From: Casuarius casuarius
Lineage: Eukaryota > Chordata > Aves > Casuariiformes > Casuariidae
Direction of reading: 5' to 3'
Assembly: GCA_003342895.1 (NCBI GenBank)
Contig: PTFA01000031.1
Location: 4,412,603-4,476,602, forward strand
DNA length: 64,000 nucleotides
Shown: in pieces, positions 36,050-48,907 of the stretch
How positions within the stretch are numbered: the first letter of the stretch is position 1
Layout of the letters: every line of letters begins with the position of its first letter
Notes under the pieces: generated by a model
The model's input: only the letters and a program-made list of their open reading frames with translations
Databases searched by the model: none
Told to the model about the DNA's origin: nothing
Program-made: the position numbers and the translations under genes

Positions 36050-39000
36050 AGGTGGGGAAGAAAATGGGGTTCAGGTTTAAAATCAGATGTAAAGAACAGT
36101 TTCAAACATGCCTCCATGCCTTCTGCAGGTAAAGCGTGCATTTAGTTTAACCCAGAAGTGACCAGTGGCCAAGACTCAGCTTGCTAGAATGCACTCTGTG
36201 GCACACAGCCCATTCCCTGCCTTGCTCCATTCCAGCTCAACGTACCCTCATGGACTTCTCCAGGGCCAGAGAGCTTGGAGATAATGAAGCTACGGCCAGC
36301 AACAACTAAAGATCACTTCTGCCCTTGGCTGGCCAGGAACTGGGGGTTCATTTCTGTGTCAGTGCTGAGTGCGAAGCACATCACCACTGATTACATAGGG
36401 TGGGCAGAGCCTGAGCTGGCCAAGGGGAGAGGCAGGGCCAAGAGCACTATGCTCCTTCCCTCCACCTGGAGGTTTGGGCTGGAGAAGAGCAGCCAGGTGG
36501 TTCTAAGGGATTATTCTCAGAAAGCGACGGGCAAAGCGATGGCAAGAGCTGTGGAGAACCTGTTGGAGATCCCTTGATCTTTAGCCATTCCCTACCATCT
36601 CAGGTATCTTCCTTCTTCGTGCTCCCTGTTCCTCAGGCCTTTGGCACAGCCTGGGCTCTCCCTAACTTCCTCCTACTTGTAGAGGGTGTCTTGTGTCCTT
36701 TCCATTCCTTTTCTCCTGCTATCTGCTCCTGTTTAACAGAGCAAAGCCATATTCGTTTGATGTCATCTGTGGAAAGAGGAATAATAGAGCTGAACTTTTG
36801 ATTCATGTTACATGAATTGCTCTGGCTGTCCACAGCTGTCTACTGCTTGCACGTGTCTGCTCATGTCACAGAACATGCTTATGCATATTAGGTCACATCA
36901 TGGGGCAATATGTGTATCAATCCACACGGACACATACCCAGCTGGGTAAAATGGGCTACAGCCCTCAGTGCTAAAAGACTGGGCACTAATCGTTTGACCT
37001 GTCTGCGGCTGTTGCTTTAGCACACGCAGACAAGATTCATTCAGTGCAAGCTTGTCTGAGAAGATAATAGCTAGCTGAAACACTTCATTTTCTCTCCATT
37101 AGGCAACTTGTGGTGTTGTCTGAGGTGAAGTTAGATTGGAGAAGAAGCCTCACATGGCTGAAACCACGCACACTGGCAGGACTTCCAAGGAGAGTCTCTC
37201 ACTTCAGACCCAAACCTTTCTCACATTTGGGAAGACTTCTAGCGTGCTGGGGAACTCCAGAGCTGAGTATGAAGAGAACAAGGCAAGCAAGATGGAAGTA
37301 AAAATAGTTTTGAAGCAGCTACTATGGACATGACCTGAGAGCACAGAAATGGCTCACCAATCCGAATTTCCATTACAATTCTTCATCTTATTTTTAACAG
37401 ATTCATTCAGTTCTTTAGTCTCTTGCTTTCTATAAAGACATAATAGCCTCCTAATAAATCAAAAAAGAAAGAAATAACTTAGATCTATGGTCTATTTGCA
37501 GCTTTTACGTTTTTATTAGAGATACTAATGATGTGAGCTCACGGCACAAAGCATTTGCAGAAGAGTGAATCACAAAACGCATCACTAAGTAAAACAAGAC
37601 AAACAAGGGAAACGGGGAATGTCACACCTTGTACTACAGCAATTCTTCCAGATGCACTGCAACATGAAAGTGATGCAGTGGGTGAAACAAGACCCTGGTC
37701 ACCTCTGAGCTCCAAAAAGGCATTTAACATTGAGTTTTTGGACTGCAAACTTATCAGCTGTTACACTGATACGAACAGATACTACATTTGCACAGGCAGG
37801 CAGCATCACATATGTTCTGAACCAGCTCACGTGCAATCAGTGGTACTCATACAACAGTTTGGAAAACTTTGCACTACAGGATCTTCTTCACACTTAAAGC
37901 CCAGTCCAGCCAGTAGCTTTCAGTCAGACCTTACAGCTTGCAGCTGTACTATCAGCTCATGCAACAATCTCCTATAGCAGAAAAAAACCCAACAGCTGTG
38001 GTACTGTGGCCCAGTGTTCACAAAGTATTTTGCAAAAAACACCGGTATATGCAGGATAGTTTTGGACTACACCTGTGAGTGTAGTCTTCCAGTTACTTCT
38101 GCATGGACTGCTCTTGGGGCTGTACAATGTTGATTCAAGTAAAAGGGAACATAATTGGGAATGACTCTTCACTTCAAAAATGAAATTAGTAGGGCTTCAC
38201 AACTGGATGCTGTTGGAATTCTTTGGATGGTATGTTTCTGTTGTGGCTTTTTAAAATTCTGTTCAAAGAGAATGAAATGTCAAATTTTCTGTGTGCAGCC
38301 GTCAGGCTAGAAAGCTCCCTGTTCATTCATGAAAGCAATCATAACCCCTTGACTCCGGCAGCTGATTCTGGCAGGAGGGAGGGGGATGACACCAGCATGA
38401 GACTGGCAGCAAAATGGCGAAGATTACTAACAATAACAATTCCACGATGCACTGAGAGTCCAAAGATCATCATTTGGAAATTTTTGTCTGATTTCAGAAC
38501 AGCTCTACAAAAACCTGCCATTTTAAAAATCAAGCTACCACAGAAATGGTACTCTTAATAAGTTAGAAACATCTCCTTTAAACCAGAACAGACGTTAGAA
38601 GATTGGAAACAATAGGACAAGCATTCTTCAAAGGAACGCAAGTACAAAGATGAGAAGCTAAAAGAAGCAAGCTGCAAACTCTTAGGTTGTTGCCAGTGAC
38701 AGAGTCACTGCTGAAGAGAAACAAATCATAGAATAATACAGTTTAAAAATATATACATACAACCACAACCAACTAGATGTTTGGCAGATGTTCTTTAGGG
38801 ATGGGGAAACAAAGCCCTTAAAACAGGGAAAGGCAATGATGCTGTGCTGCTCACCCAGTCCTGCAAAAGTGAAGACAGACAAAAGGGAAGACTTCATACT
38901 AATTTATTAAATGCTTTTCCAAGACATGCTGGGGGAAAGGAAGTTTCAATTTGCTTCTCTTATTTGTGCTTAATGCACAATTAATTAAACTAAAACATAG

Positions 39001-41099
39001 CACATGACAGAAGTAAATTTATTCTTTTTTCAAGATCTGTTTTGGGCTAATTTCCACCTGTCTCCTATCCCCTCACATTCCCTGAGGTCAGCTACATCTC
39101 TCTTCCAGCATCTGTCTTGTTCCAGCTGATACTGCATTTTTAAATTGCTCTAGTTGACTAGCCATTTTTGGGAATGCTCATACCGTGAGAACATCTTAGG
39201 ACAGTTTGAAATGCTGAAAGCTTTTCCTGGAAAAGAGTGATCATGATGTCTTCACATTCAAAATTTAAAAGGTGGCATTCTCAATCGTGAAAGCAGGAAA
39301 ATGAAGAGAGGGAAGAGGGAATCAAATCTCTCAATCATACATTGCCTTTGCAGAGGGCTTACGCAAAGCCTAACCATAACCCACCCGACAAGGGTTTCAG
39401 CAGAGCCACGGTCTCGTGACCTGCCCAGCTGGGAATTTTACTATTCATGAGAAATCACCCAGGCTGCATCTGCTTTGGCAGGGAGCACACAGCTGAACCC
39501 AAAACACTGGCTGTCTATATAGGTACCAAAAACTGAACAATGCTTCTGTTTCTTAAGCACAGCAAAACACTAGAGGACCATACATAAGCAGATGACACTA
39601 GTTCATATTTGAGGAGGGTAGGTAGGTATTTTTGTATTTTGCTTGTGCTTTGAAACATGCAATATGCCACTTATACCTTCAAGGCACACTTAACAACCCT
39701 GACATAAATAGAGCACTCCCCATGCTATTTTTGTGCCCAGTACAGAAGGTTTCATGAACCAGGTCCCATGAGAAGGGCACACTTCTTCTCCCATTTTGCC
39801 ACAGTGAGGTGACCAAAGGCCATGTAGCAGGGAAATCTTGGGGCTCCTCTGAGCACAATGACATGTGGGGAGACTCATGCCCTCCAAAGCTGGTCCACTG
39901 TATCTGGTGTGTGGGGTGTAATGCTGCAAAAACATTAGCTGCTAGCATTGCAGGGGGAGAGCATAAGAAGAAGCCAGATGAGCCTGTCTCATGCATAAAA
40001 CGCAAAACTTGACAGGTCTCTGTGCATGCAAGTTAACTGGAAAAGCTCCTCAGGCACCTGGCAAGTTGCCAGCATTGCTGGAAACATTGCAAAGGATATT
40101 TACAGAACAAGGAAAAAAAAAAGCCAGAACGTAAAACAAATTATGAGAAAGCACTGACTTCTCAGCCTCAAACAAAGAGCTCAAGGCAGCCAGCACGCAT
40201 AAGAGCGGGTCTCTGGATTCATTGGCACTTGGTTGACTTCTTTTCAGAGCCAGTCCTTGTTTTTGTCACTGCTGTTTCTCTTTGTCTAGAGCCAGTAATG
40301 TTGTTTTGCTAACGGCTTATGCAGGCCTACTGGAGCCAGCAGCTTGCACGCTGGTTGCTTTTATTGATCTATTAAAATGAAATGAAGCTGGTGCTAAAGC
40401 TTTTATAATCATTTAGGATATTTCATTATGTGTTCAGGGCAGAAAAGCAAGCAATGGTGTATTATACAACTATGCAGGCACAGTGCATCTGTCTCCAGGT
40501 CTGAGATGAAATTCATACAGACTGATGAATGTCTCAGGGAAAATGAACAGTGGGAAGCTCAGCTAGTGTGAAGTCAGTTCTCCTGAATTTCTGTTGGTAG
40601 AAGCAGCTGTTTGCCATGCATAGCACTACAGAAAGAAATGAAGTGGAAATAAATTCACCAGACGTACACTTTAATAGAAAGTATAAATCAGGATGATTAT
40701 TTCATTTTTGTCATCCGTTACACCTAAAAGCCATGATCAGGAACAAGGACGTTGCTGCACATTCACTAAACAAAAGAGAGCAGGGACTATCAAAGTATAA
40801 ACCAGAAGAAGCAACAGAAAGCGAGATGCACACAGAGGGTAAAAGCAAACAATGAAGCAATATTCCCTATCGTGACAAAATATGGTCTCAATACATCAGC
40901 TTAACAGCTGTCGAGTTTCACAGTCATTATAGCATATGAGTTCATGGTAGGACCTGCAGAAAAGCAAGGAAGGAAACCGCAGGTGTTTACTGAAAGCCCT
41001 TCCCAATGGTAAGAGGAAGAGTCAGCAGGAGGGAAGCCCAACCCCTGAGTAAAGCAAATCTGATTATTGAGGACCTTAAAGATTTATTCAAAGATCAGG

Positions 41100-41180
41100 A
41101 TGGATTTAGGAAGGAAGAATGAAGACCAGGGCAATCGGACAGGGCCTATCCATAAAGTCTTATTCCTGACTACCGTATTT
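41100..41180 (+). repeat. Inverted repeat, left arm
   Basis: This 81-bp arm (starting atggatttaggaaggaa, ending tgactaccgtattt) has a reverse-complement partner at 41756-41836. The most conserved core is acagggcctatcc followed by aaagtcttattcctgactac. The two arms are separated by 575 bp of unrelated sequence. Confidence 0.9.
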
Positions 41181-41755
41181 ACCTTTTCATCCCAGCAGCA
41201 GCATTGCAGCAACATCAAGTACATCACAAGGAATCTCACACCATTTTCTTTTCTGATGCTACCTCCAAACTAAGTACTACTGTTCGTGCCCCTGTGCTTC
41301 TGCAAACCTTCCTTGAAGTGCAGCATCAACAAACACCAAGATGCTGCAACGACTGCGTCAGCCCAGCGAGCCTACAAGTACTTTCATTTCGGATTTAGAT
41401 CTTGACATGTCACCACCAATTGCACTCCTATAGAAACAGTTGTTTTCAATCCCATCTGCGCTGATAAGTTTGCTACCTGATTTTCTGGCCCTGTGTAATC
41501 AGACAAGAGTTATCTTGGCAGTAAGCAGTCAATTAATCCTTTCTCTCCCCATTTAGTGAAATCCTTGGTTGTCTTTCCAAGGAAAGAACTCTATAGTGAT
41601 ACACGGAGTATTTAAGAGCACTGAGGAACTGCTAAGAATAAATATATACTGAACAATTCTTAATAGAACTTGGAATCAAGTATAGGGTTGCCAGTATAGT
41701 AGTATTCACAACTCATTGCAAAGGAACAAGGTTTCTGAACTAGGTAAGTTTCCTG

Positions 41756-41836
41756 AAATAAGGTAGTCAGGAATAAGACTTTTTGGATAGGCCCTGTCCT
41801 ATTGCCCTGGTCCCAGTTCCTCCTTCCTAAATCCAT
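41756..41836 (-). repeat. Inverted repeat, right arm
   Basis: This is the reverse-complement partner of 41100-41180, also 81 bp with no net indel and a handful of mismatches. The pair could be the ends of a non-autonomous transposon or two opposed copies of a short repeat. No target-site duplication was evident to me. Confidence 0.9.
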
Positions 41837-44029
41837 AGAAACCAGGATTCCTATACTCAAATTTCACATCTCTTTCATTCAATTATCTCAGGTCTAAACC
41901 ATGGTCACAAACCACTTTTCATTTACATGAAAAAATATCTGAGCAAGTCGCACCCAGCTTCATGTGTTTTTCCACGATGAACATTAAATCACAAGCAAAT
42001 GTTTATGGCAAAATATCTTTATATATTGATGAATAAGTTCATAGCTACTGCAGGCACATTCCTGGGAACAACGACGATGACGATGACAAAGTGAGATCCC
42101 CAGCAGTTGAACTTTGATTTACAATAGTTAATGCAAGAAGTAGTCATAGAAGCATTGTTTTTTAAAGGGCAGGACGACTGTGTAATCTGACTCTTTGATA
42201 CAGCATAGGTCAAAGCATATAATCCAATTATTTAATCCATTTCTTTCTCCAGCAATTTGTGTCCAACAAACCAAATTAAGGCTCATAAGGACAGATTTTC
42301 TTTATTTATAGTGATACTGAAATGGGCAAAAGTGATATAGATTTGAATGCGAACAATCTGCAGCTGATTTTCAGTTCTACTTGTATCTCACCACTATGAC
42401 CACAGCAGTGCTTCTGTGATGACAGAATTAGATAATGGAGGTAAAACAGGCAGAATAATGCGCCTTGAAGATTTTTCAGTCATCTCTGCCTCCACACACA
42501 CATCCACATGTGGTCAAAACTGCCTGCAGGTTCAAGGGCCTCTTAAGATGCTCTCCCTCGGGTAGAACCCAGTTCAGAGATGCCAGACACAGTCCCCCAT
42601 CCACCCTACAGACAATGTCCTGGCATCCATGCCTTTGCCATCTCTCGGTCCAACTATAGCACTACTGGTGACATATGTGATACGCTATAAAGTGACTTGG
42701 AAAATCCAACTCAACTGGCACAGAATATCAGAGTGCACTCCCTCAATAGCACAGGCTGCTTGAAACAAAACAAAAAAAGCCACTTCTCCTACCAATCTCT
42801 GCAACAGTTCCATAAAATACAGAACTGAGCTCAAGACACTTTCCATGGTCTAGGCCTCTTCTCTAAAAGATCATGTTGCTCACCTGGCTGCTGACAAGGA
42901 GACAATACTTATCTGGCACAAAGATATCGAGCAGATCCTCTTAGCTCATCTTAGGGAAAGCAGGGAGACATGAAATTTCCTCTCTGAGAGTGGCCCAAAT
43001 CTAAACTCTCCGACATCTAATCCCTCTGAGTTAAAAGTAAATAAATAAATATCTTCACAAACACTACTGCTTTTCCCTCCAAATGTGCAGTGCATTTCCC
43101 TGATCTTGCCTTTTCTAACAAAAGTGCAGAGCAACATACACATTAAAATAAAAGTAAAAATCACTCAGCTGCACAGCCTTCTCCCTCAAGGGGAACAAAC
43201 ATGCTATGACAGATGTTAGTCACGTTGCTTTGTGCACCACTGCAAGGCACTAGGACAGGACAGCAATAAATGTGGGACAGTTATATGAAATAAAACTCAC
43301 TCATAAACAGTAATGTGAGCTGGAGATCACATGACAGAACATTCATTTATGCGATACAGCCCTTACAAGTTTGTCAGGATCCTACATAGCCTTCTTTCGG
43401 ATACTCAAACCACATTGAGAACTGAGCATTTGCTGCAAAAGCAGTACGTATATTCCAGCTGCCTTTTGCCAGCTGAACCTACCCTCAGCCCTTCAGGCTA
43501 CAAATTTGTGCATCTCCTTCCACAGGCACACTCAAGCAGGTCTTTGAGCACTGAATTTTGGAAATTACACTAGACTGCTTTCTCTGTCTGTGTCTGCACA
43601 GGAGGTGAACACATACTGATTTACCTCCTGTCCAGCCCTATCAAAAGCAATGAAGCTTCAATGCAGCATGAGTCAATACACACTTCTCAAGGTAGGTTTC
43701 ACGGTCTTTACCTCTTTGTGTTGAAAAGTACTTTACTCCACTAATAACCACATGCAGAATAAGTTACAACTAAGAGTCACTAATGCTACTGGGATCTAAC
43801 TCAAACCAATTATTTTATTACACCTGCTTAAAAGCCTACAAGTTAAAATTAGCTCAAAAGATCAGTTTGAGCTCTCCTTCCATATAGGAGGGCAATCCCA
43901 ACTTTTCAGCAAATGACAGTGGCAAGTTTCTCCTGAATAGCTCTTCCTGAAACTCTAATTTCTTAGGAATTTAAAGTGCACCCTCTAGTCCCCATTTCCA
44001 CTTTCAAAGAAACACTCATAAGTAGGAGT

Positions 44030-44620
44030 TAGAAGTATAGAGAAGGGCAACTATAATGAATAAGAATATGGGCAGCTACTTTACAAGAAGAGTCTATAAG
44101 GGTGGGAGCCTTCAATTTAGAGAGCAGATATATGTCTGGATGGTGGCAAGGGTAGGGTCGAATGCAGAGTTGAACGAGACTGAACACAGAACTGTTATTC
44201 ACCATATCCCACACCATTAGGGCATGTGGCATTCATTGAAACCAGTAGGAAACTGGTTTCAATATAATAATAACAATAATAAGTATCTCTGTACACAGCA
44301 GGTAGGCAAATCCTGAAATTTGTTGCCACAGGAGATTGTGGAGGCAGACATTATCAGCAGATTTAAAAAGATTTGAAAAGAGACTAGACAAATGCAGAGA
44401 AAACAGATCCAAAACAGCAGCTAAAGGAAATAAATGGGGAAGTACACCTCAACATCCCCCATCCAAACGCTGTGTATGTTGGAGAAGTATGAAGGGAATG
44501 GACCACAGATAGTGGACAGGCTCAGGGGCTTTCCTGACATTGCATCTGCTACATCCACTGCTAGAGACAGAGAACCGGTCTAGATGGACACTGGTCTCAC
44601 CCCACACAGCATTATAGGAA
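44030..44620 (+). mobile_element. Old CR1-family LINE, 3' end fragment
   Basis: The sense-strand sequence resembles the 3' part of an ancient CR1 subfamily. It contains a ttattcaccatatcccacaccattag block, then aatttgttgccacaggagattgtggaggcagac, then a degenerate gatttaaaaagatttgaaaagagactagac block, and finally a tagatggacactggtctcacccc terminus like the 3' end of reptilian CR1 copies. It is more diverged than the copy at 14-15.8 kb. An AAT-rich insertion near 44262-44282 interrupts it. The 5' boundary is uncertain. The 3' boundary abuts the duplicated segment that starts at 44616. Confidence 0.75.
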
Positions 44621-44794
44621 AGACAACCAACAGGATGTAGCAGAGTGAGTGTTGCTTGAGGTGAGAACCACCCTCGCTGCAGCATGGCAAGGGAAAATCC
44701 TGTTGTCCTTGATCCTTCTTCACAGAACTACTATTTTCCAAAAGGCTATCAGAAATGTTTTCCTCATTTCTGTTAATGAAGAAATCTGTCCAAA
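44616..44794 (+). repeat. Local direct duplication, copy A
   Basis: This 179-bp segment is repeated in the same orientation at 46232-46412. The copies differ by scattered substitutions and a 2-bp indel (cagaaatg versus cagaaatctg). Both contain agatgtagcagagtgag (first base variable), gcaagggaaaatcctgttgt and agaactactatttt. Copy A begins exactly where the old CR1 3' end stops. The family was not recognised. It may be a tandem-type local duplication or two insertions of an unnamed repeat. Confidence 0.9.
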
Positions 44795-46231
44795 ATCTGT
44801 CACACAACCACATACATTTCTTGCTGTGCAACAGCGAGAGCTGAATTAACAAACAGTGTGAAGAGTTTGGTCTAAATTTGAAGGTGACAAGGGAAAAAGT
44901 CTTTATAAAGGTGCCAGAAGCAAACTTATAAAGCAAGGCAACAAACCCCCCTTTCAAACAGTCCTCCAAAAAAAACCCTCTGGATTCTTCTAACAGAAAA
45001 TAATAAAAAAAGAAAGACTGAACAGATTTTGAACATGCTAGTCTTGACAAAGTCTTTTTAAGTAATTAAAATAAAACCAGAGGCAGTAACATATTTCCTA
45101 TTTTGGACAAAATAAATGAAATATTCATCATTCAGTGTAATCACTGCATAATCACCACTTAATTGAATTTTAACTAGTACCACGTATCTCAGGGGCAAGC
45201 ATAAAGTATTAATTACATAAAACCCACACAACATGTATAAAACATTTCACACACATGATCTCTGACCCTACAGAGAGCTTAAGAAACAAACCAACCAATC
45301 CATCGAAACACCTTATGCAGGTTTATATACGGAACAGTGTTCACTATGCCTTTAAATGTTCCGTTTCCCTGCATGGCTGCAGCGAAAGAACACGAACCCC
45401 ATGGATTTGCAGACTTAAAAGCCATAAATAGCCTCAAAGATTGTCTTGCCTGACACCCTGCAAGACACACAGCATACAACTTCATGCAACAACTCCTCAA
45501 GTAAGAGCTCTTCTCTCCTGTGCAAGAGAATTCAGTTGAACTTATGACCTGAGCACTGGCTAGATGATGATGTTGGTCAAAAGAGGACACCTTTCTACAT
45601 CTCCCCAACAGCAACAAATCACAAGTATCACATTGGTCTATGTGGTAGCTTAATAACAGTGCTTTTCAAGAAAGCTTCATGAAAAAGCCGCAAAAGGGAT
45701 TTTAGGTTTTATGACAAAACAAAATATCTGGAAGGCTATTTCTGCTTAACACATTTTCCGGCAAACCTGGGGCAATTCACAACTTTGAGATAACAATATG
45801 ACTGAACATTGCTTTGAGTCCAGAATTCACTTGAAGACAAATCTCAAATCAAAGCTGCATGGATTTCAATAGGAAAAGCTTACAGGTTTCCTGCAAAATG
45901 AAGTACCCAGGTCCTGGAATCAAGGTGTAACAGAAACAGGATGGCTCAGCTCCAACTAATGATAGAGGAGAGTTTAAGACAGCTTAATGGCAATGCCTCT
46001 GGCAATCCTTAAGGCACAGCACTAACTATATCAGAAGTCAATCGCTGTCTAACAGCTTTTTGGCTCAAGAGGAAAGTTGATGTGACCAAGGCCATGAAGC
46101 AAAGGGAAAAGAGGATTCCAGAAAAGATGAAAATGAACTCTCAACAGAGGAAATAAAATTAGGATATAGAGTTTTAAAACAGGTTTTATAAAAGGCCTTT
46201 AAATTAATTAGCAAAAACCAACAAATCACAA

Positions 46232-46412
46232 AGGAAAGACAATGTACAAGATGTAGCAGAGTGAGTATTGCTTGAAGTGAGAACCACCTTTGCTGCAGCA
46301 AGGCAAGGGAAAATCCTGTTGTCCTTGATCTTTCTTCACAGAACTACTATTTTCTAAAAGGCTATCAGAAATCTGTTTTCCTCACTTCTGTTAATGAAGG
46401 AATCTGTCCAAA
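46232..46412 (+). repeat. Local direct duplication, copy B
   Basis: This is the second copy of the 44616-44794 segment, 1616 bp away and 181 bp long. It is flanked by unrelated DNA and has no CR1 end at its left side, so the duplicated unit is this segment rather than a larger block. Similarity by eye is around 90 percent. Confidence 0.9.
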
Positions 46413-46566
46413 TTAACAATAGCTATCCCAATACTAATATACAATTTATCTATAGGAAAGTTTTTAATTAAACTAGTTCAGTCACTATAAACATGTATTT
46501 TATCTCTATCTTGCATACTGTTTTTAATCCAGCTTTCAAAACTACGTAAGTTAATCATTTCTTAAG

Positions 46567-47073
46567 CTAAAAAAAAAGTAAGGCAGAGATTGCAAAGAAA
46601 CTTGCCAGGTCTAGCAGCAGATCTGTGAGCAGAGCTATATCTTCGTAAGTCCCAAGCCATTGTCCATGGCCATGGGGCCATACTTTTATCTGGACTCCAG
46701 TAAAGCACAGTAGGTGACACGTAAAACATTGGTTGGAAAAAATATCTTGAAACGTGTGAAGAAATGAATGAAGTAACTGATTATTTCTAACCCTTTCTGT
46801 ATCCCACAAGCTGAGCTCTAAAGAAATATCATCTTGCTTAAAAAGTGTGATATCACCATACTGGGCTCTTCTGCACACCACAAAAAAGCCATCACCATCA
46901 CCGGGATTTATTATCAGCTTTGCTGACAGCCTCAACTGAGAGACCGCACTGGGGCTGCATTTCCACTCACAGATGTATTCCCTCCAGGTCAGGTTTGAGG
47001 CAGGTTTGTAAGGCATACCTATAGGAAATTCGCTTGATGGTAAAACAGAGAAGTCTTCAGGGATATTGCACAA
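46567..47073 (-). other. 168-codon open frame, unrecognised
   Basis: This is the longest intact frame in the window apart from the one at the right edge. It runs from an ATG at 47073 and has plausible composition (for example INPGDGDGFFVVCRRAQYG and a hydrophobic end). I do not recognise any family. An acceptor-like tttcctatag lies inside it near 47020-47030 and a gtgagt near 46965-46970, so if exonic only part may be used. In 64 kb of six-frame AT-rich DNA, one frame of this length can arise by chance. Confidence 0.15.
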
Positions 47074-48424
47074 TCAAGTACTATTTATGCGCATTAATTT
47101 GTGATTATAGGCAGAAGATAACAAAAATGCAGGGTTTCCTCCAAGCCTAAATACACACAGTATGTAATAGAAAAATCTTAAATTCCAGTTCTTTGGTACA
47201 AGGAACATTGGTACATTAGTACATCAGTACAAGGAACTTCAAGGATTTGTTCGATGTTGCTAATGTGCATACTTTTACTTGCAAACTGTTTATCTTTTTT
47301 TTTTCCTTTTAATTTCACTGCATAGAGTCCTTTAATCCTCTCTGTTTACAAAGAGCTGTCAGCGCTAAATCAATCTTGATTTGCCAGCCCTGTCACTGGC
47401 CACAGAAACATAAGATAGGAAAACAGGACTAGCCCATAAAAATGTAAACTATTGCCATTGGATTATTTCAAAACATTTGAGGGGAAAAACCCTCTTACAG
47501 CAGCAGGCATAGAAAAGATTTATACAGGAATGTATAAACTCACCACTTTTTTAAACACCCAGTTCCAGGGGCCATATTTCATCAGTTCATAACCAAAAAA
47601 AAAAGGTATAGGATTGATTTCAGATTTTGGTTAAAGGAGAAAGATAGCCCAAAAATCATTGTCAGCATGAATTTCCCTACTCCAGCTCTTATCAGACAGG
47701 CAGGCGTCTAGGAAGGTGCTGAGAGCCGACACAGAGAGGACTGCAACACAACGGCCCAGCCAAAATCTGCTTCTTAGAGAAGACACTCCCGAACCAATGC
47801 AGTAAGCTCAAATGATCTTACACAGATCTATTTTACAGTGGTCTTTCAGGTTGGGAGAGGCATACTAGGTGTTGCCTACTCCACAGTCTTCACTGTACTG
47901 CTTTCCCCATCCCTCAGTAAGTGCGGAGGAATAGTGATTATTTGAAATAAGTCACGCCAGTATTGCCACACTCCTCAGCTGGACATGCCACAATATCCAT
48001 AACTCTACCGCGAGACCCTCTCATCTTAAAAGAAGGAGGGGACACAGATGTTTTGATGAGCAATTAAATATAAATATTTGACATCAGCATATGAATTAAT
48101 TGCGTAGTGACAGGTAAACTCCAGATGGTGCCTGCTTGATCTGAAACTTTAAAAGATATCTGAGAAAATCCACTTATGCTAGGGGGTTGGGCACATAACT
48201 GTATTTTTTTAGTTCTTAAACAAACTGTTTCTGGCATTCCTAAAGCAAAAAATCTTAGCTTTTCAACACCTATTGAAAGTGTCCCAAAGGACACACTTGC
48301 AGAACACAGAGGTAAAAGAAAGGAGTTGGTGGTAGCGGCTGTCACCATTCAGTCAAGATACGTGCAAAACCGGTTGCTGTGCTCTGCCAAGATGTGGCTA
48401 ATTTGTGTTCAAGTCTCTCTTCCA

Positions 48425-48480
48425 CCCAGAAAGGACTCAAACCTCTCTCTTTTTGGAGTGACCTAACCATCAAGCTACAG
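48425..48480 (-). mobile_element. tRNA-derived SINE head relic
   Basis: The minus strand reads tagcttgatggttagg (A-box-like, 48462-48477) then ggtttgagtcc (B-box-like, 48433-48443), separated by about 18 nt. The arrangement matches the promoter half of a tRNA-derived SINE rather than a functional tRNA, since no cloverleaf stems are intact. Confidence 0.5.
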
Positions 48481-48847
48481 ATTTTCTGAGGGGACATCAT
48501 CTCAGTTTTTTGTGTTGGCACTGTTCCTACTTGGATAAAATGCATAAATATAGGACCAAATGCCCATCTACCCCAGTATCCCATCCCCACCAGCAGACAG
48601 TAGCAGGTCTTTTGGGACATCATGCAGAAAAAAGAGTAAGGACAGAATTACCTCCTTCCCCAACAGATTCAAGCAGATTCTACAAATCCACCACTTAAGT
48701 ACTCCCCAAGTCAAGGCCATGCTCTTAAAGAGCATCTGAAAGATCTATCTACAACGAATGTGTCTTTTTTTTTTTAATAAAAAAATAAAAAAATGAAAAG
48801 AAGAAAAAGCTCATATATTCCTCTGGCTCTGAAACATCATATTTGGT

Positions 48848-48907
48848 GCAAGTATTGGAAACCGAGGTCTCCTTCTTGAAGAGACCATTTAACCCACCAA
48901 GCTAGGG
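48848..48907 (-). mobile_element. tRNA-derived SINE head relic
   Basis: The minus strand reads tagcttggtgggtt (A-box-like, 48891-48904) then ggtttccaatact (B-box-like, 48851-48863). It resembles the relic about 400 bp to its left, so both may come from one family. Confidence 0.45.

Noticed and set aside
35784..36141. Overlapping frames of 66-93 codons on both strands with mutually similar peptides
   Set aside because: The similarity follows from the inverted repeat reading nearly the same on both strands; there is no sign of a gene.
39679..40005. 108-codon minus-strand frame considered as a transposon or gene fragment
   Set aside because: No recognisable motif, no CR1 or retroviral similarity and no splice partners.
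41067..41860. Two opposed frames sharing a QGNRTGPI-type peptide
   Set aside because: This is a by-product of the 81-bp inverted repeat arms, not a protein family.
44580..45050. 156-codon minus-strand frame
   Set aside because: It runs through the duplicated repeat segment and low-complexity sequence; there are no recognisable domain or splice borders.
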